From Strigamia acuminata (lineage: Eukaryota > Arthropoda > Chilopoda > Geophilomorpha > Linotaeniidae), in the NCBI GenBank assembly GCA_949358305.1, contig OX442317.1, positions 744,001 through 808,000 on the forward strand: DNA of 64,000 nt, written 5' to 3'. The translations under genes and the position numbers were made by a program. The notes under the pieces were generated by a model, which had not been told where the DNA came from, ran no database searches, and saw only the letters and a list, made by a program, of their open reading frames with translations. Positions within the stretch are counted from its first letter, which is position 1. Every line of letters begins with the position of its first letter. Positions 12,371 to 23,438 of the stretch are shown here, piece after piece.

Positions 12371-13797
12371 ATTTACACAAGTTCGTAAATACTTCAACAA
12401 CAACCGATACGTGACACGTTTGCAAACAAAACGAACCCGCGTCACTTGGACATACATCGCGACAGTTTCCCTAGTTGAATATTCCAGCACCGCGAGGCGC
12501 CCAACCGTGATTGTCACGTCCATTATCGCCCATCAGTCGCAACACTTTTTCAACTTTAATTTTTAAGACCCATCGATTATCGCCACCTACTTGTACTTGC
12601 TGGCACCTGCTCGATTGCATTGTTTCTGCGCGCAATCAAGGCGAATTGATGCATATTGCATCTCGCACATCTCGTTCCTTACCAGCCACGTTCGGCTTCG
12701 GCACGTGACACGTCTCGGGTCTCGCTTCTTAATTTGCGGCCGACTTCGCGCCTGCGCCCAATTAATGAGCCAAGGTTAGCACCACGTACCCCTTTCCCTT
12801 TGGCAACAACAGGTAGCGATAAAATTGCAATTTGATGTCGGTGGTCAGCGCTCACGACTCGCTACTTGGCTACTTGTCGATATTATTTTCTGATTGGGTT
12901 TTTTTTGGGCAATTCTACTTATTTATATATATATTTCACATCGATTCGTTGTCTGGGGAATCGAGTGTTTGTTGGTCGTGAGAATTCTTCTAATTGGATG
13001 TCCGAAACGGAAACGTTTCTCCTTTGACCAGATTAAGAAGTTGGCAGGCAGACGCGAACTCTTTGATCACGGATTTAGTGTCACGTCGTTTGATTAGTGA
13101 TATTTGTTTCGACGTTCGGGCAATCGATCGCATTAAGCCGCATTAATACTTTTGACATTTATATAATGTCAAATTAAAATTGAATCGTTGGGTGTGGCGA
13201 AATATGACGAACAAAAGGATCCGTTTGTTTACATATAATTAGCAGCGAATTATTTACGATTCAATGTTTCCTGATAATTGCTTCGCTTAAAGAGAATATA
13301 CAAATACTAATTTCATTTCCCCTTCTCCACTCCCGCCACTCCTAAACTAGAATCAAATGAATACACAACCAAAACTCACAACCTCACACTAAAACACATC
13401 AAAACTCATCGCTATTAAAAATAATGGCAATTAACTCACCAACTGCTGAATCAATGCGCTCCCCAACCAAGAATAACTGCCATATTTCCGTGATTCGAAG
13501 ACGTAAACATCTCTCAATCCAAGAAATACGCTAGTGTCTGCCTGTCTGTCTGTCTGCAAGATGTACGGCTTTGGCAGTCGGGAAAAAGCAATGCATAAAG
13601 TAAATAGTCGATTGCTATACTGGTAATGGTCATGTTGTGTTGGTCAACCTTAAAAGACAAAATCAATAAAATCAAAAATGAAGAAAAGTGATGTAGTGAT
13701 GTTAGTGCACAAATTATGGTTTAATCAACTTTTGCCTTTTAACGGCTGCATAACTGGAGGCGAGAAAGAAAAGAAAAGAAAAGAAAAAGGAGCGAGC

Positions 13798-13842
13798 ATT
13801 TTTATTTTTATTTTTATTTTTATTTTTATTTTTATTTTTATT
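13798..13842. repeat. (TTTTTA)n hexanucleotide microsatellite
   Basis: About seven uninterrupted TTTTTA units. Confidence 0.85.
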
Positions 13843-15408
13843 GGTGGTTGGTTAGAACACTAATGGAGCAGCTACGGAATTGAAAGATGCAGTAAACTTA
13901 GTGACTTCGGGTGGTATTAACACTTGCTGAAAACGTTGAGTGGCGCTCACTGCCATTCACTGGTTTCATCTGTGATTGCATCCTTGCTGAGTGCAGCAAG
14001 TAAATGAAGGCGCTTCACATTCAAAATGGAACCAACACCCCTGCACACAATCCTTTTAATACCAAAAAAAATTAACCAAAAAAAAAAAAAAATGCAATTA
14101 ACAAACCTCACCTGGGATTTATCTCAACATCATCTAATTACTGCAGACTTATTTAACACCACAAACAATGAGAAAAGAAAAGAAATCCTAACGATTTCCT
14201 TTCCCATTGATTTAAGGCTACTTCGCATTCTTGCGACTGCTTCTGCTACTCTTAATTGAGACAGTCTTTCCACACTAACCAGAAGAAATAACAAAGTGCA
14301 TTGTTTAAAGATAGGTACACATTATTGTTCTATTTAAACGTCACCTTAACGCAGTATCTTGATTGCAAATTCAAACTGCGCATAACATTCTGCGCTTGCA
14401 TTTAACATGGAGATTGTCAAGCTTGTTGCACACAAAGGAAATAAAGCAATAACATTTTGATACTATGCTATAAATTACTTTAGTTAATGAGTTTATTGTT
14501 GTTTATTCACTTTATTTTAGCATTATTAAGCCTAATATTAGATTTAATGCCGCTAAATAAGCGCTGGAATTAGAAAACCATCTGCGCAGAATGAGATGCG
14601 CACTACGCACTTGGCATCAAGATACCGGGGGCGCGAACTGTAGCGTAATTTGCTCCTTGCAACTTGTATAATCCATTTTCCTGTGCAAATTGGGCTTTAT
14701 CAAAGCAACAAATCTGAGAGAATCTTTTCTTTAAAACTCGCCGGTGATCCTCCTACACAGCTAATCAACATTTCCACTCAATTGGTTTGCAAATACAAAT
14801 ACAAAAACGAAATTTATCCTATAATCTCCTAATATTAACTTGACTATAAAATGTTGGGGCTGCCACCGTTGCGTAAATCAAACTCTTATTTTATTTGAGA
14901 ATTGTGAAACATGTTGGAGAGGAAATCTGGTTAATTGTGTTTTTGTTTCTGTATTTTTGAACACGACAAAACAAAAAGACAAACACAAAGAAAGCGCCGT
15001 AACACTCGTAACACGTTCGTCTTTTCGAATGGAGTTAGTGTGTACCATCATTTATTCTTATTGTTATTACGAGTTGTCAAGCATTGTACATAGGAGAGTC
15101 CCAGAAGGATCGAGGATAATTGGAGAAGCTTGAGATGTGTAATTAAGTGATGCCAAACATGGTGAAATAAATGATTTATGGGGTCCTCCAAGACACCGCA
15201 ACGCATTCATGGCTGAATAGGTTTAAGGCCATGTCCACAGTATTTACGGGGTTTAAGGGAATTAAGAATCCAATACCTGACCACCAAGGACTAAGGACTA
15301 AGCACAATCACACAATCACCTGTTCCTCATTTTCTCCGAAAAGTTATCCAAAATGTAGCAAAAACATTAAAATTGATTTTTTTGTTTTTTTATATAATAT
15401 TTTATTTT

Positions 15409-15474
15409 AGAAAGCGATGTAGTGAGAACTTCTCACTACATCGCTTTCTCTCACTTCTCACTGAGAAGTGAGAG
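15409..15474. repeat. Two adjoining near-perfect palindromes
   Basis: 15409-15449: two 20-nt arms, perfect reverse complements, separated by a single C. 15448-15474: two 13-nt arms, perfect, again separated by a single C. The two share their border bases. Both centres are built from the words GTGAGAA and TTCTCAC. The spacer is too short for an ordinary hairpin loop, so cruciform extrusion or a fold-back element is possible. The pair sits directly before a GC-rich block. Confidence 0.85.
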
Positions 15475-16048
15475 TTTGTGAGAGGAATCTGACGCACCTG
15501 GTCATCGCTAACAAGGGACAAGGCCCCATGGAAGCGCTGGACCGAACGGCTGCGCAATGGAGTGGCAAATTGGAGGCGCCGCCGCCGCTAACGAGGGCCG
15601 TCGGCCGCGGGTTGGGGAGAGGGAGGAGGAAGACGGACGGATTCCCGCAGCACACGTCCGGGGATCATCGTCTGATCGCGCCTAAGTCCAGAATAAACGA
15701 CTTGGGCTTCGGCCTCGGCTGGCAAATCAGTGATAGATTGAGCTGCGCTCGCCTTCATACTGACCACGAAGCGTGCGCGATTAATCATGTCCCAACGCGC
15801 CTCCAACTTATCGTCCCTTTGCGCGTGCAAACAAAGAAGTTTGCCTCGCGCCGCGCCGGAGCCCAACAAGGCGCTGTCAAGACGTGGCGCACCGCAATGT
15901 TACGTACGAGCAAATTGGATGACTGGACACCGACACGCCTCGTACATCACGCGACAAAATCAAATAAGGAGATTTTGTTTTCTTCTTCTTTCATTTTCAC
16001 TTTTACTTACATTTGTTTCGATTTGTCCGTTGCACAACGCGCGGCCAT
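15475..16048 (-). other. GC-rich block with a candidate first exon (16011-16048)
   Basis: This block is much richer in GC and CpG than its surroundings. On the minus strand, ATG at 16048 in a good start context gives a short reading (MAARCATDKSKQ) to a GTAAGT donor at 16010. Spliced to the exon at 7513 it would soon hit a stop, so it could be an upstream ORF of the AKAP-like gene or the start of something not seen. A 201-codon plus-strand open frame (15468-16073) has no recognisable protein and looks like a by-product of base composition. Confidence 0.35.
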
Positions 16049-16328
16049 GTTTGTTTTCAAAACCGTTGAATAATGGATGTTTTCAACCGGGGCTGCACGA
16101 CTTGATTTTATACGATAACAAATCATAGTAGTCTTAAGAAACGTTGCCTAAGCTGTAATGCACAAGTTGCATTATTTGTGTGGTCCCAGAGAACTGTACA
16201 GATAATAAATGTTTTAGAAATACGTGTTTGAGTTGGAAAATGGCAACACTATATATAGATAAAGTTAAAGACATTTTTCTTCTCTAAAACAAAGTTTAGT
16301 TGCATACAACAGGTTACTTACGACTCAC

Positions 16329-16349
16329 CGTGTTACTTCCGACATCCAT
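16329..16349 (-). other. Candidate short first exon (MDVGSNT)
   Basis: The minus-strand sequence CAAAGATGG gives ATG at 16349 and seven codons before a GTGAGT donor at 16328. Its phase does not join the AKAP-like coding frame. It may be a 5' leader exon or chance. Confidence 0.2.
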
Positions 16350-17872
16350 CTTTGTTTTGACCGTTTGGACTTTGACTGATCGTGACGAGCGCCGTTGTGT
16401 TCGCGAAATTGAATCGCCCTAAGATTCTAATTGAATTATCATTTCATGCTGAATAGTGATATTAATGAATTAAATTTTGTCATTAGGCACAATTTGTATT
16501 CATTTGCTTCACCTCTGGAAACAATAAAATCAAATTGTTTCGGTTAATCACCACCAGGCGAACTACCTCATTCTGCTTTCAAAAGAAAAGAAAAAGATAA
16601 AATTAAAATATGTTGTAATATATTTTGTAAGTTCCGAGTAAACAAGTGTTAAAAGGTTAATTTGGCAGAATTTCAAAGCTTAAATTTAATTTTCTCGCAG
16701 AATGACCACACATAAAACATAAAACTGCAAACTACAAACAAAATAAAAACGTACAAATCTTTTATTCCAAAACTTTTTTTTCTTTTCTTCCAACATAAAT
16801 AAAAATTATGCTAATAGAGCAAGTTACATTACGTAGTTTGGATTTCAAGAACAGCTGTTACCCCTGATGTATTCATCTGCCAAGCCATGTAAACTGTTTT
16901 GGCCGTTGGTCACACAAATGGCGGAGCTTCTGGCAACTGCTAGAATATATGGCGCCCACAAAATTGCGTAAACTCTCTTTTACCAAAGTGCGAATTAGTC
17001 AGAACCAATCAACAAAATTGTATTTTTCTATTATAACTTGGCCATCATGTTGATGGTGAGCGGCTGAGCGCAGCTGGTTCAAACAGGCCCGAAGCTCCGG
17101 TTCTGGATAATTAATTTCAGCTTGACCAAGATCAATGTTTCCCTCGTAACGTCTCATCACAATTCAACTTTAATTTCTTTCCAATAACAACGAATAAAAA
17201 GTCGCCACAAATTTTCCATTTTTTAAATAAAATAAATTCGGATGGTTCAAACGTTTAATTACAATATTCAAGATAAAGTAAAATGTACAAGAGGTCGAAT
17301 ACACCGTAATCTCAAAAAAATACGCTAAATCAAGTAATATAATACAATTCAGATTTAATATTCAGTAATAATAATAAGAATAATAATAATAATAAATATG
17401 TTTCTGCTCAAATGGGAGAATACGAGGGATTTTGACGTCACACATAAACAAAATGGCTGACTAGACACCCTAATATTGTTTTTTTCTAACTAAACCTTTC
17501 AGTTTTTAGTTTTTGTTTTTGTTTCATTCAATAATAAAAAATTTGGGACAATTGAGCAGTGGAGAATTAATCAATAACATAGTTAAAACCTAAAGTTGCA
17601 TTTTTTCCAAAAAAAAAATTAAAATGAACTAAATAAACATTGGAATATTTGAGTCAATGGCACCCGTGTATCAAAAGGTAATTTTAATTCAATTTTTGTT
17701 GATATCTTCCCACAAAACTGGAAAAAAATTGCAAATATGCATTCGCAGTTCAACGACAACTTCTCTTCACCGGTAGAACTATTAACCACAACCTGGCATT
17801 TTAAAAATAAAACACATAAAATTAATAACAAAACAAAACAAAAGCAAAAATTCATCAACAACTTTTAACCTT
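16350..17872. other. Intergenic stretch between SNX27 3' end and the next upstream region
   Basis: No coding sequence seen. It holds the probable 3' UTR of SNX27, an AT-rich (AAT)n microsatellite at about 17365-17400, and one GC-richer patch near 16340-16420 that may be a promoter. Confidence 0.6.
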
Positions 17873-20190
17873 TTAGCTTAATTTCCATTTTTTCTCTTGA
17901 TGAATTCTCTCGAAACAATCAAACATGAAAATATACTGAAAAAGTTAATAATAAGCCAGTTGACTAAAACGGAATCGAAGCAATAATAATTAATAACAAC
18001 TGGATTAAATACTCACATAAGGCGAGAATATTTTAACCCATCGCGGCCTCCTTTCGGGTCGCACGTATTGGAAGCTGAAAGCCATTCCTTCGTCGTCCAC
18101 GTCCCAATTTTTAATCGATTCCCAATCAAATTCAATGACTTGAGACTAAACAAACAAAAATCAACAAATCAATCAATCTATCTATCAATTTTCAATTTAC
18201 TTCAAAAGTGCCGTCATCTTTGCACGCTTGCAATTTGAACGTTTTCACTCCAAACGTGGCGACCACGTGACCTTCCTTGCGCGAATCGCACATGCAGTGC
18301 GGGAATGAGATTTCGTTGTAACCTTCGAGGGTGCGCACGAGTTTCAAGTACTAGAAGAAGAAAAAAAATCAATTTTTAATTCTCAAACTCCAATTTCTTC
18401 TTCGTTTTTCATAATTCGCCACCTCGTGTTTGCGCGAAGCGTCTTGCAACGCTTTTAATTCGTACAGTTTATCGTTGGCTTTAATTTGGACGCGATTCAC
18501 GTCCTCAACCGCTTGCCAGAAGATGTAAGTCACGGCTAAATCGTCGTGACTGAGCTCGAGTTCTTTGTGGAGGGTGAAAAGCCATTTACGAAGCGTTATG
18601 CACGTCGACGTTGCCGTGCTGTAGTTTTGAATGTATAAATTGTGTGGAAATTCGTTTGGTTGTATTTTTCGCTCTGTAATTTAAAGAAAATTAAATAATC
18701 ACCAAATTAATTAATTTAATTAATTAATTAATTTACCAAAATTATACTCGACAATTTCAAAAAGTGTAAAATATTTCGATATATCCGTTGCCATGCCAAT
18801 TTTATCAATTACTATCTGCAAATTAAAGCACGCAAATTGCGACATTGTTAAAATTCCGAACGTTTATCGCAATATTTATCGATTTACTTTAAAAACTTCA
18901 TCGGTAATTGAATTTTTCCTAATTGTAACCACTATTACACTTCTGTCTGGCAAGAGGACTTTCAAATCTACTTCCGCGGAACTGCCCTGGAAAAACAAAT
19001 CAATAAATCGAATTACAAACGTTAAATTATCAATTAAATATTTACTTCATCTTCATCGGAATCTGTCAAAAACGCTTGCATAATGTCGCTCTCCGCGATG
19101 ACCCGAGTAGCGCACACTAAAAAATTAGAAAAATTATTCATCATCATCGCCGCATTTGGTGCAAGAGTCTCAACTATTTCCACCTTTCTCTAGGTACTGT
19201 TCCAGTCCCCGACGTCTTGAGTCTAGTTGCTGCTCGGATAAGGCGAAAGGCCATTTACCGGGTAATTTAGGGAAATTAAAATCGACAAATTCCCGCTTCA
19301 AATTGTTGTTCAGATTTGAAAATTCTCTGTATCTTCTTGAACACAAATGTCTGCCAGCCATGTATATGTTGAATATCTAGAAAAGATTTAAACAATTTAA
19401 AAAAAATATATTTTTAAAAAAAATTTTTTATAGAAATAAATTGACCACAAATTTTTCTCCATTTCTATCAGCAAAGTTGTAATCCGGAATTGAAATTGGC
19501 AATGACCGCTTTTCCGTATAATCAATACACGAATACCCCGACGATTCATCAGTTGGTTCTAATCTCTCAGCTTCCTAATTAAAAAAAGAAAAAAATAATA
19601 ATAATAAAAAAAAAACTAAAAAAAAATCTCTTTTAACTTCAATTTTTACCTTTGATGTGACTGATATGACAGTAAGTGTGAGCACATCTCCGCCAGACTT
19701 AATTAAATCCACCACTTGTTTATGAGTAGCTCCTTCAACGTTGTTCGTATTTCTAAAAAATCAACAAAATGCAATTAAAGAATGCAAAATGGATGTCAAC
19801 GAACAGCAATCTAATATCGGTCACATGACCAGATAAATGAAATTGGCAAAACTCGGCGATCGCGCCGAATAACGAATAATGAATATTCTCAATTCGTTTC
19901 GCATTCGTATGTTAATTGCGTGCCTAATTTTCTACTTACACTTCGAGAATGCGATCGCCTTTGCGAATTCCGGCTCTCTCGGCCGCACCGCCTTCGAGCA
20001 CGGCACTGACATGTTGCAGCGGGGCATAAAGTTCGCCATTGATGCTCCTCAACTGTCCGCCCTCGCTCACTTGTCCTCGTACATTAAATCCGAATCCCGT
20101 TTCACTTTTGTAAATTGTTACCACTCGTGGGCCCAGCTGCATCGAATTGTTTTCGGTCGGGGGACTCTGATCCGAGTCGCTGTCCGCCAT
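17873..20190 (-). CDS. SNX27: Sorting nexin 27 (PDZ-PX-FERM)
   Basis: Eleven exons (20190-19940, 19752-19650, 19574-19446, 19376-19184, 19116-19046, 18986-18888, 18815-18737, 18673-18423, 18350-18201, 18145-18017, 17935-17873) give 505 residues with continuous phases. Order: PDZ (about residues 18-115, with the [20 protein letters not shown] block), PX (about 138-242, containing RRYREF and LPGKWPF) and a FERM-like module to the end. SNX27 is an endosomal adaptor. It recognises C-terminal PDZ ligands and PI3P and couples cargo to retromer for recycling to the plasma membrane. The start at MADSDSD follows the human MADEDGE start; in-frame ATGs lie just upstream. Human SNX27 is about 540 residues, so the length fits. 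Confidence 0.95.
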
Positions 20191-20674
20191 CTTGAACACA
20201 CCGCCTGGCATCTCTAATGGATGATAGATCTTAATGTGCATCCTGCAGACCTGCACCAGCACAGATAAGCGACATCGAGTCATATCTCCGGCCAATCCGA
20301 CCTCGCCTTACGAGTCATCGTCTATTCGGGCCGTAGAGGAATGCGCGCTGTGATTGGTTCGAGTCATCGTCCTTTTAAATGCATCATGCGTATAAAATAA
20401 TCATTTAAATTCAATTCGATCGGATTGGAATTTTTTAAACGAAGATAACTGAAAATAAAATAAAATAAATAAAGCTTTATTTTACGGGTGGGAAAGCATT
20501 TGGTATAATTCGGTCACTGCTCATGCTAATTCCATAGTTTACGGTGTACGCTATGCTAATTCTTTGAAATAAAACTCCAGCTATGTAGTGTTAGATTACA
20601 GTAATAAATTGTTCGGATAAAGTTACATCCTATTCCAATTAATTAAACCAAACAAATAGAAGCAAACAAATAAT
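20191..20674. promoter_or_regulatory. Divergent intergenic region, SNX27 / first DUF4773-like gene
   Basis: 485 bp between opposite start codons, so it should hold the promoters of both genes. The part next to SNX27 is GC-richer. No distinct known motif stood out. Confidence 0.4.
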
Positions 20675-21415
20675 ATGTTTTTCTTCATTTCTTTTTGTTT
20701 TTCTTCTCTTTTATTACAGGTGGATGCGCTCGGCTGGAATACCAAAGATACGTTTCTTTATTAATTTATTTAGTGATTTATTTATGTGAATTTTTTTTTT
20801 TGCAAAAAATGCAAACCTTCAGATGAAAGATCCCCTTTCGAAAATGCTCGGTGGAAACGACGAGCAAAACTGTTTCTGCACGACGATCACCGATTGCAGT
20901 TGTTGCAATCGCGTTACAGCTGAAAAGATTCACTTAAACAAAATAAGTGTGATCCCCTTCTAACACTTCAAACATACACCGGGAAGACTTAGATTTGTTT
21001 ATTCTTTTCCTTTTTAGTGTGTCTCAACACGAAATTTTACTTCAAACACCTCAAAGTGACTTTTACCGTGACATTAGACGAAGAACAAGTCTTTCAGAAA
21101 TCGTTCAACGGTATAGATTATTAAGATTATTAAGATTATCGACACATTTCACACGATGATTGTTCTTTATCAACCAATCCAGCATCGTCTTTGCCCCCAA
21201 TTTGTTTCGGACTGCCCCAAACACAAGCCCTTGCCGACGTGTGCATTCGGCTTCACGACATGGAATTCGAGATTGGCAATATTAAGATTTGCACGGAAGC
21301 CCAACCACGACTCGCGATGCAAGTAGTCGCGCACATCGAATTGGGTTGCTACAATATCGGCATGAAAGGAAAGATTTTAAAACGAGAAGTTGGAGAAATT
21401 GAAGAAAAAAAATGA
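20675..21415 (+). CDS. Secreted Cys-rich protein, DUF4773-like, paralogue 1
   Basis: Exons 20823-20946, 21018-21110 and 21183-21415 are firm. The first exon 20675-20719 (hydrophobic MFFFISFCFSSLLLQ, a possible signal peptide) is a guess. The protein is about 164 residues. Hallmarks are C-x-C-x5-C-x-C-C, a beta-rich middle, then PPICFG and ELGCYNIG. Paralogues 2 and 3 lie directly downstream and share these motifs, the phase-1 introns and a 93-nt central exon. The function of the family is unknown; secretion is inferred. The tail is charged (ends EIEEKK). Confidence 0.75.
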
Positions 21416-21586
21416 TGATGATGTAACAAGAAATAAAAATAATAATAATTAAAAGTAAATTTCCCAGAATGCGTCGCATTCTTGACAATATTAGTCCAAG
21501 TCGGATGGCGTAATAATTCTATCCGGAGTATGTTGGAACCGCCTAAAGCGGATCGATTATGGCTACCCCGACGTTTCCTCGCCACC

Positions 21587-22484
21587 ATGATACGGTTCAG
21601 TGTAAAAACATAGTTGCAACACCTTCTTGATTTATCATGATATTTTTTTTCCTGTTTTCTGTTTTATTCGTGCAGGAGAGTGAATCTTCTTTTCTGCTAT
21701 TCACTCATAGCCATTGTTATTTTGTACATTTGTTACATGGTAGACGCGTTTGATTACGACGATTACAGAGAGTTGGATGAAGGTAAACGAAATGTGTCAA
21801 GATGTTGAAATTTCGTTTGCAAATTAATTGATTTGTCGTGATTAGAACCTGAGGTAACAACGCCAGTATTCGTTCCCAGACGCTGCAAATGTCTCATTTT
21901 CAGTTGCTTGTGCTGTAACCATCTTCTGTCGGAAGAAGTTGAATTGAATCATATGGGTTAATATAGTTGAGTAACTGATAAATTTATAATTGCAATTGAG
22001 AGTTTTGGTATTGCATTCAAGTTTGTCTGAACGTGACTTACTTAAACGAAGACTACGGAGTGACGGTCGCGCTCACGTTTGGCTCTACGGTCGTCTTGAA
22101 GCAAACGGTCTCCGGTGAATTCAATTATCAATTCCCAACACACTTTTGTTTAGCTCATTCATTCATTTATTGTCATTGGTTCGTTTTGTTTTGTTTTGTT
22201 TTCAAGTTAGAAATCCACCTCCGATTTGTGCCAAAGGCGGTATTCTCCGAACTTCGGCCAGGGCCTGTATCGAATTTTATCACTTGGAGTGGCCGCATGG
22301 AACCAACAGAAAGTTTCAAGGATGTATGGCGTTTACGGCGAAAATCATGTTGAAGGAAGTGGTTCGCTACGAATTCGGCTGTTATTCCCTCGACATGGAT
22401 GTAAAAACTGCTACAACTACTCCCTCTAATATGGACGAATATAATGATCCACCTGATTTTGATACTGAAACCTCAAAAGTTTGA
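21587..22484 (+). CDS. Secreted Cys-rich protein, DUF4773-like, paralogue 2
   Basis: Exons 21676-21782, 21846-21956, 22022-22114 and 22207-22484 are firm. The start is proposed at 21587 (GCCACCATG context) with a weak donor after 8 nt (21594). This gives about 198 residues and a classic signal peptide (charged MIRRVN, then a long hydrophobic run ending near VDA). Then come an acidic segment, C-x-C-x4-C-x-C-C, the VCLNVTYL strand, PPPICAKGG and GCYSLD, and a long acidic tail. The central exon is 93 nt, as in both neighbours. Biological role unknown. Confidence 0.75.
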
Positions 22485-22546
22485 CATTTTGTACGTTAAT
22501 TTGAATAAATATACAAATAAGTTTGAATCTCGCGCCAAGTTGAATA

Positions 22547-22556
22547 CGCATGCGCA
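22547..22556. promoter_or_regulatory. NRF1-like site upstream of paralogue 3
   Basis: CGCATGCGCA, about 110 bp before the start codon of the third DUF4773-like gene. It is followed by a short GAGT repeat at about 22593-22620. A promoter role is inferred. Confidence 0.3.
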
Positions 22557-22664
22557 AGTGTGTTTGCTCGGTTCTTGGTTCGAGTACACCACGAGTGAGT
22601 GAGTGAGTGAGTAAGTAAGTGACCCTTCATCTCACATTAATGCCATGTTACCGATGATTTCAAC

Positions 22665-23394
22665 ATGTCCGCAATGAAAATACTCACTTTTTCCATTTTG
22701 TCCATCGTTTTCCTTTGTGGCTGCGCTCGAGGGAGACGCATCAGCATCATAGACGGCAAGCGAGCATTTGTCACGCAAATGTTAGATCAACGTTAATAAT
22801 TACGAGCTTTGCTTTATATCATGTCGTTACAGCCGATGGGATCGACGTTAACGAGCACTGTCAATGTGTGGATTACAATTGCGGTTGCTGCAGTCATTTA
22901 GAAGTGGAGAAAATTGGTTTAAATAGCACAGGTGGATTTAATAAACAAATAAAGATGCGAGCGATTTGAATTTAATTTTGAATTGTTTTTCAATTTAGTG
23001 TGTGTTAATTTGACTTACCTTCCCGACGAAGTTGGGCTTTCCTTCACTGTCACGATTGGGAACAAAACTGTGTACAATGAAACTGTATCTGGTAGTGCAT
23101 TGAGAATTGAAATGAGACCGTTATTTCGTTTAATTTCATGTCATTTCAGCACGAAGTCCACCTCCGATATGTTTCGGCGTGCCGTATTTGAAGGAATTCG
23201 CTTCCATTTGCATTAAATTCCACGACATGGACGTGTCGCTGCACAAACTGCACGGTTGCGTCGCATTGGAAGCGCGACTCAGTCACGTGGAAGTTGGCCA
23301 CTACGAACTCGGATGTTTCGATATCGGAAATCATTCACGTTTCTTACACATTTGGTCCAACGAAATAAGAGAACCTCGAGTCTCGCTCGTCTGA
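22665..23394 (+). CDS. Secreted Cys-rich protein, DUF4773-like, paralogue 3
   Basis: Exons 22665-22791, 22833-22931, 22999-23091 and 23150-23394 give 187 residues. The signal peptide MSAMKILTFSILSIVFLCGC is clear. Then follow C-x-C-x4-C-x-C-C, VCVNLTYLPDEVGLSFTV, PPPICFG, the GCVALEARL strand and ELGCFDIG. All introns are phase 1 and the third exon is 93 nt, matching the two upstream copies, so the three arose by tandem duplication. The stop lies 44 bp from the stop of the convergent NAA35 gene, whose probable poly(A) signal starts within 10 bp of this stop. Confidence 0.85.
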
Positions 23395-23438
23395 TGCCTT
23401 TATTTTTTTTTAATCACATAAATTCATTACAATTTAAT

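Larger units (their letters stand above)
7514..15408. other. Non-coding region upstream of the AKAP-like start exon (introns, promoters or intergenic)
   Basis: No exon chain could be built on either strand. GC-richer blocks at about 9.6-10.2, 11.0-11.9 and 12.2-12.8 kb, with E-box and NRF1-type sites, look regulatory. A minus-strand segment ending at about 13439 with a GTGAGT donor could be a 5' UTR exon. The short open frames have no recognisable similarity. Confidence 0.5.

Noticed and set aside
15468-16073. 201-codon plus-strand open frame, the longest in the left part
   Set aside because: It lies in a GC-rich block, where stops are rare, has overlapping long frames on both strands, low complexity and no recognisable domain.
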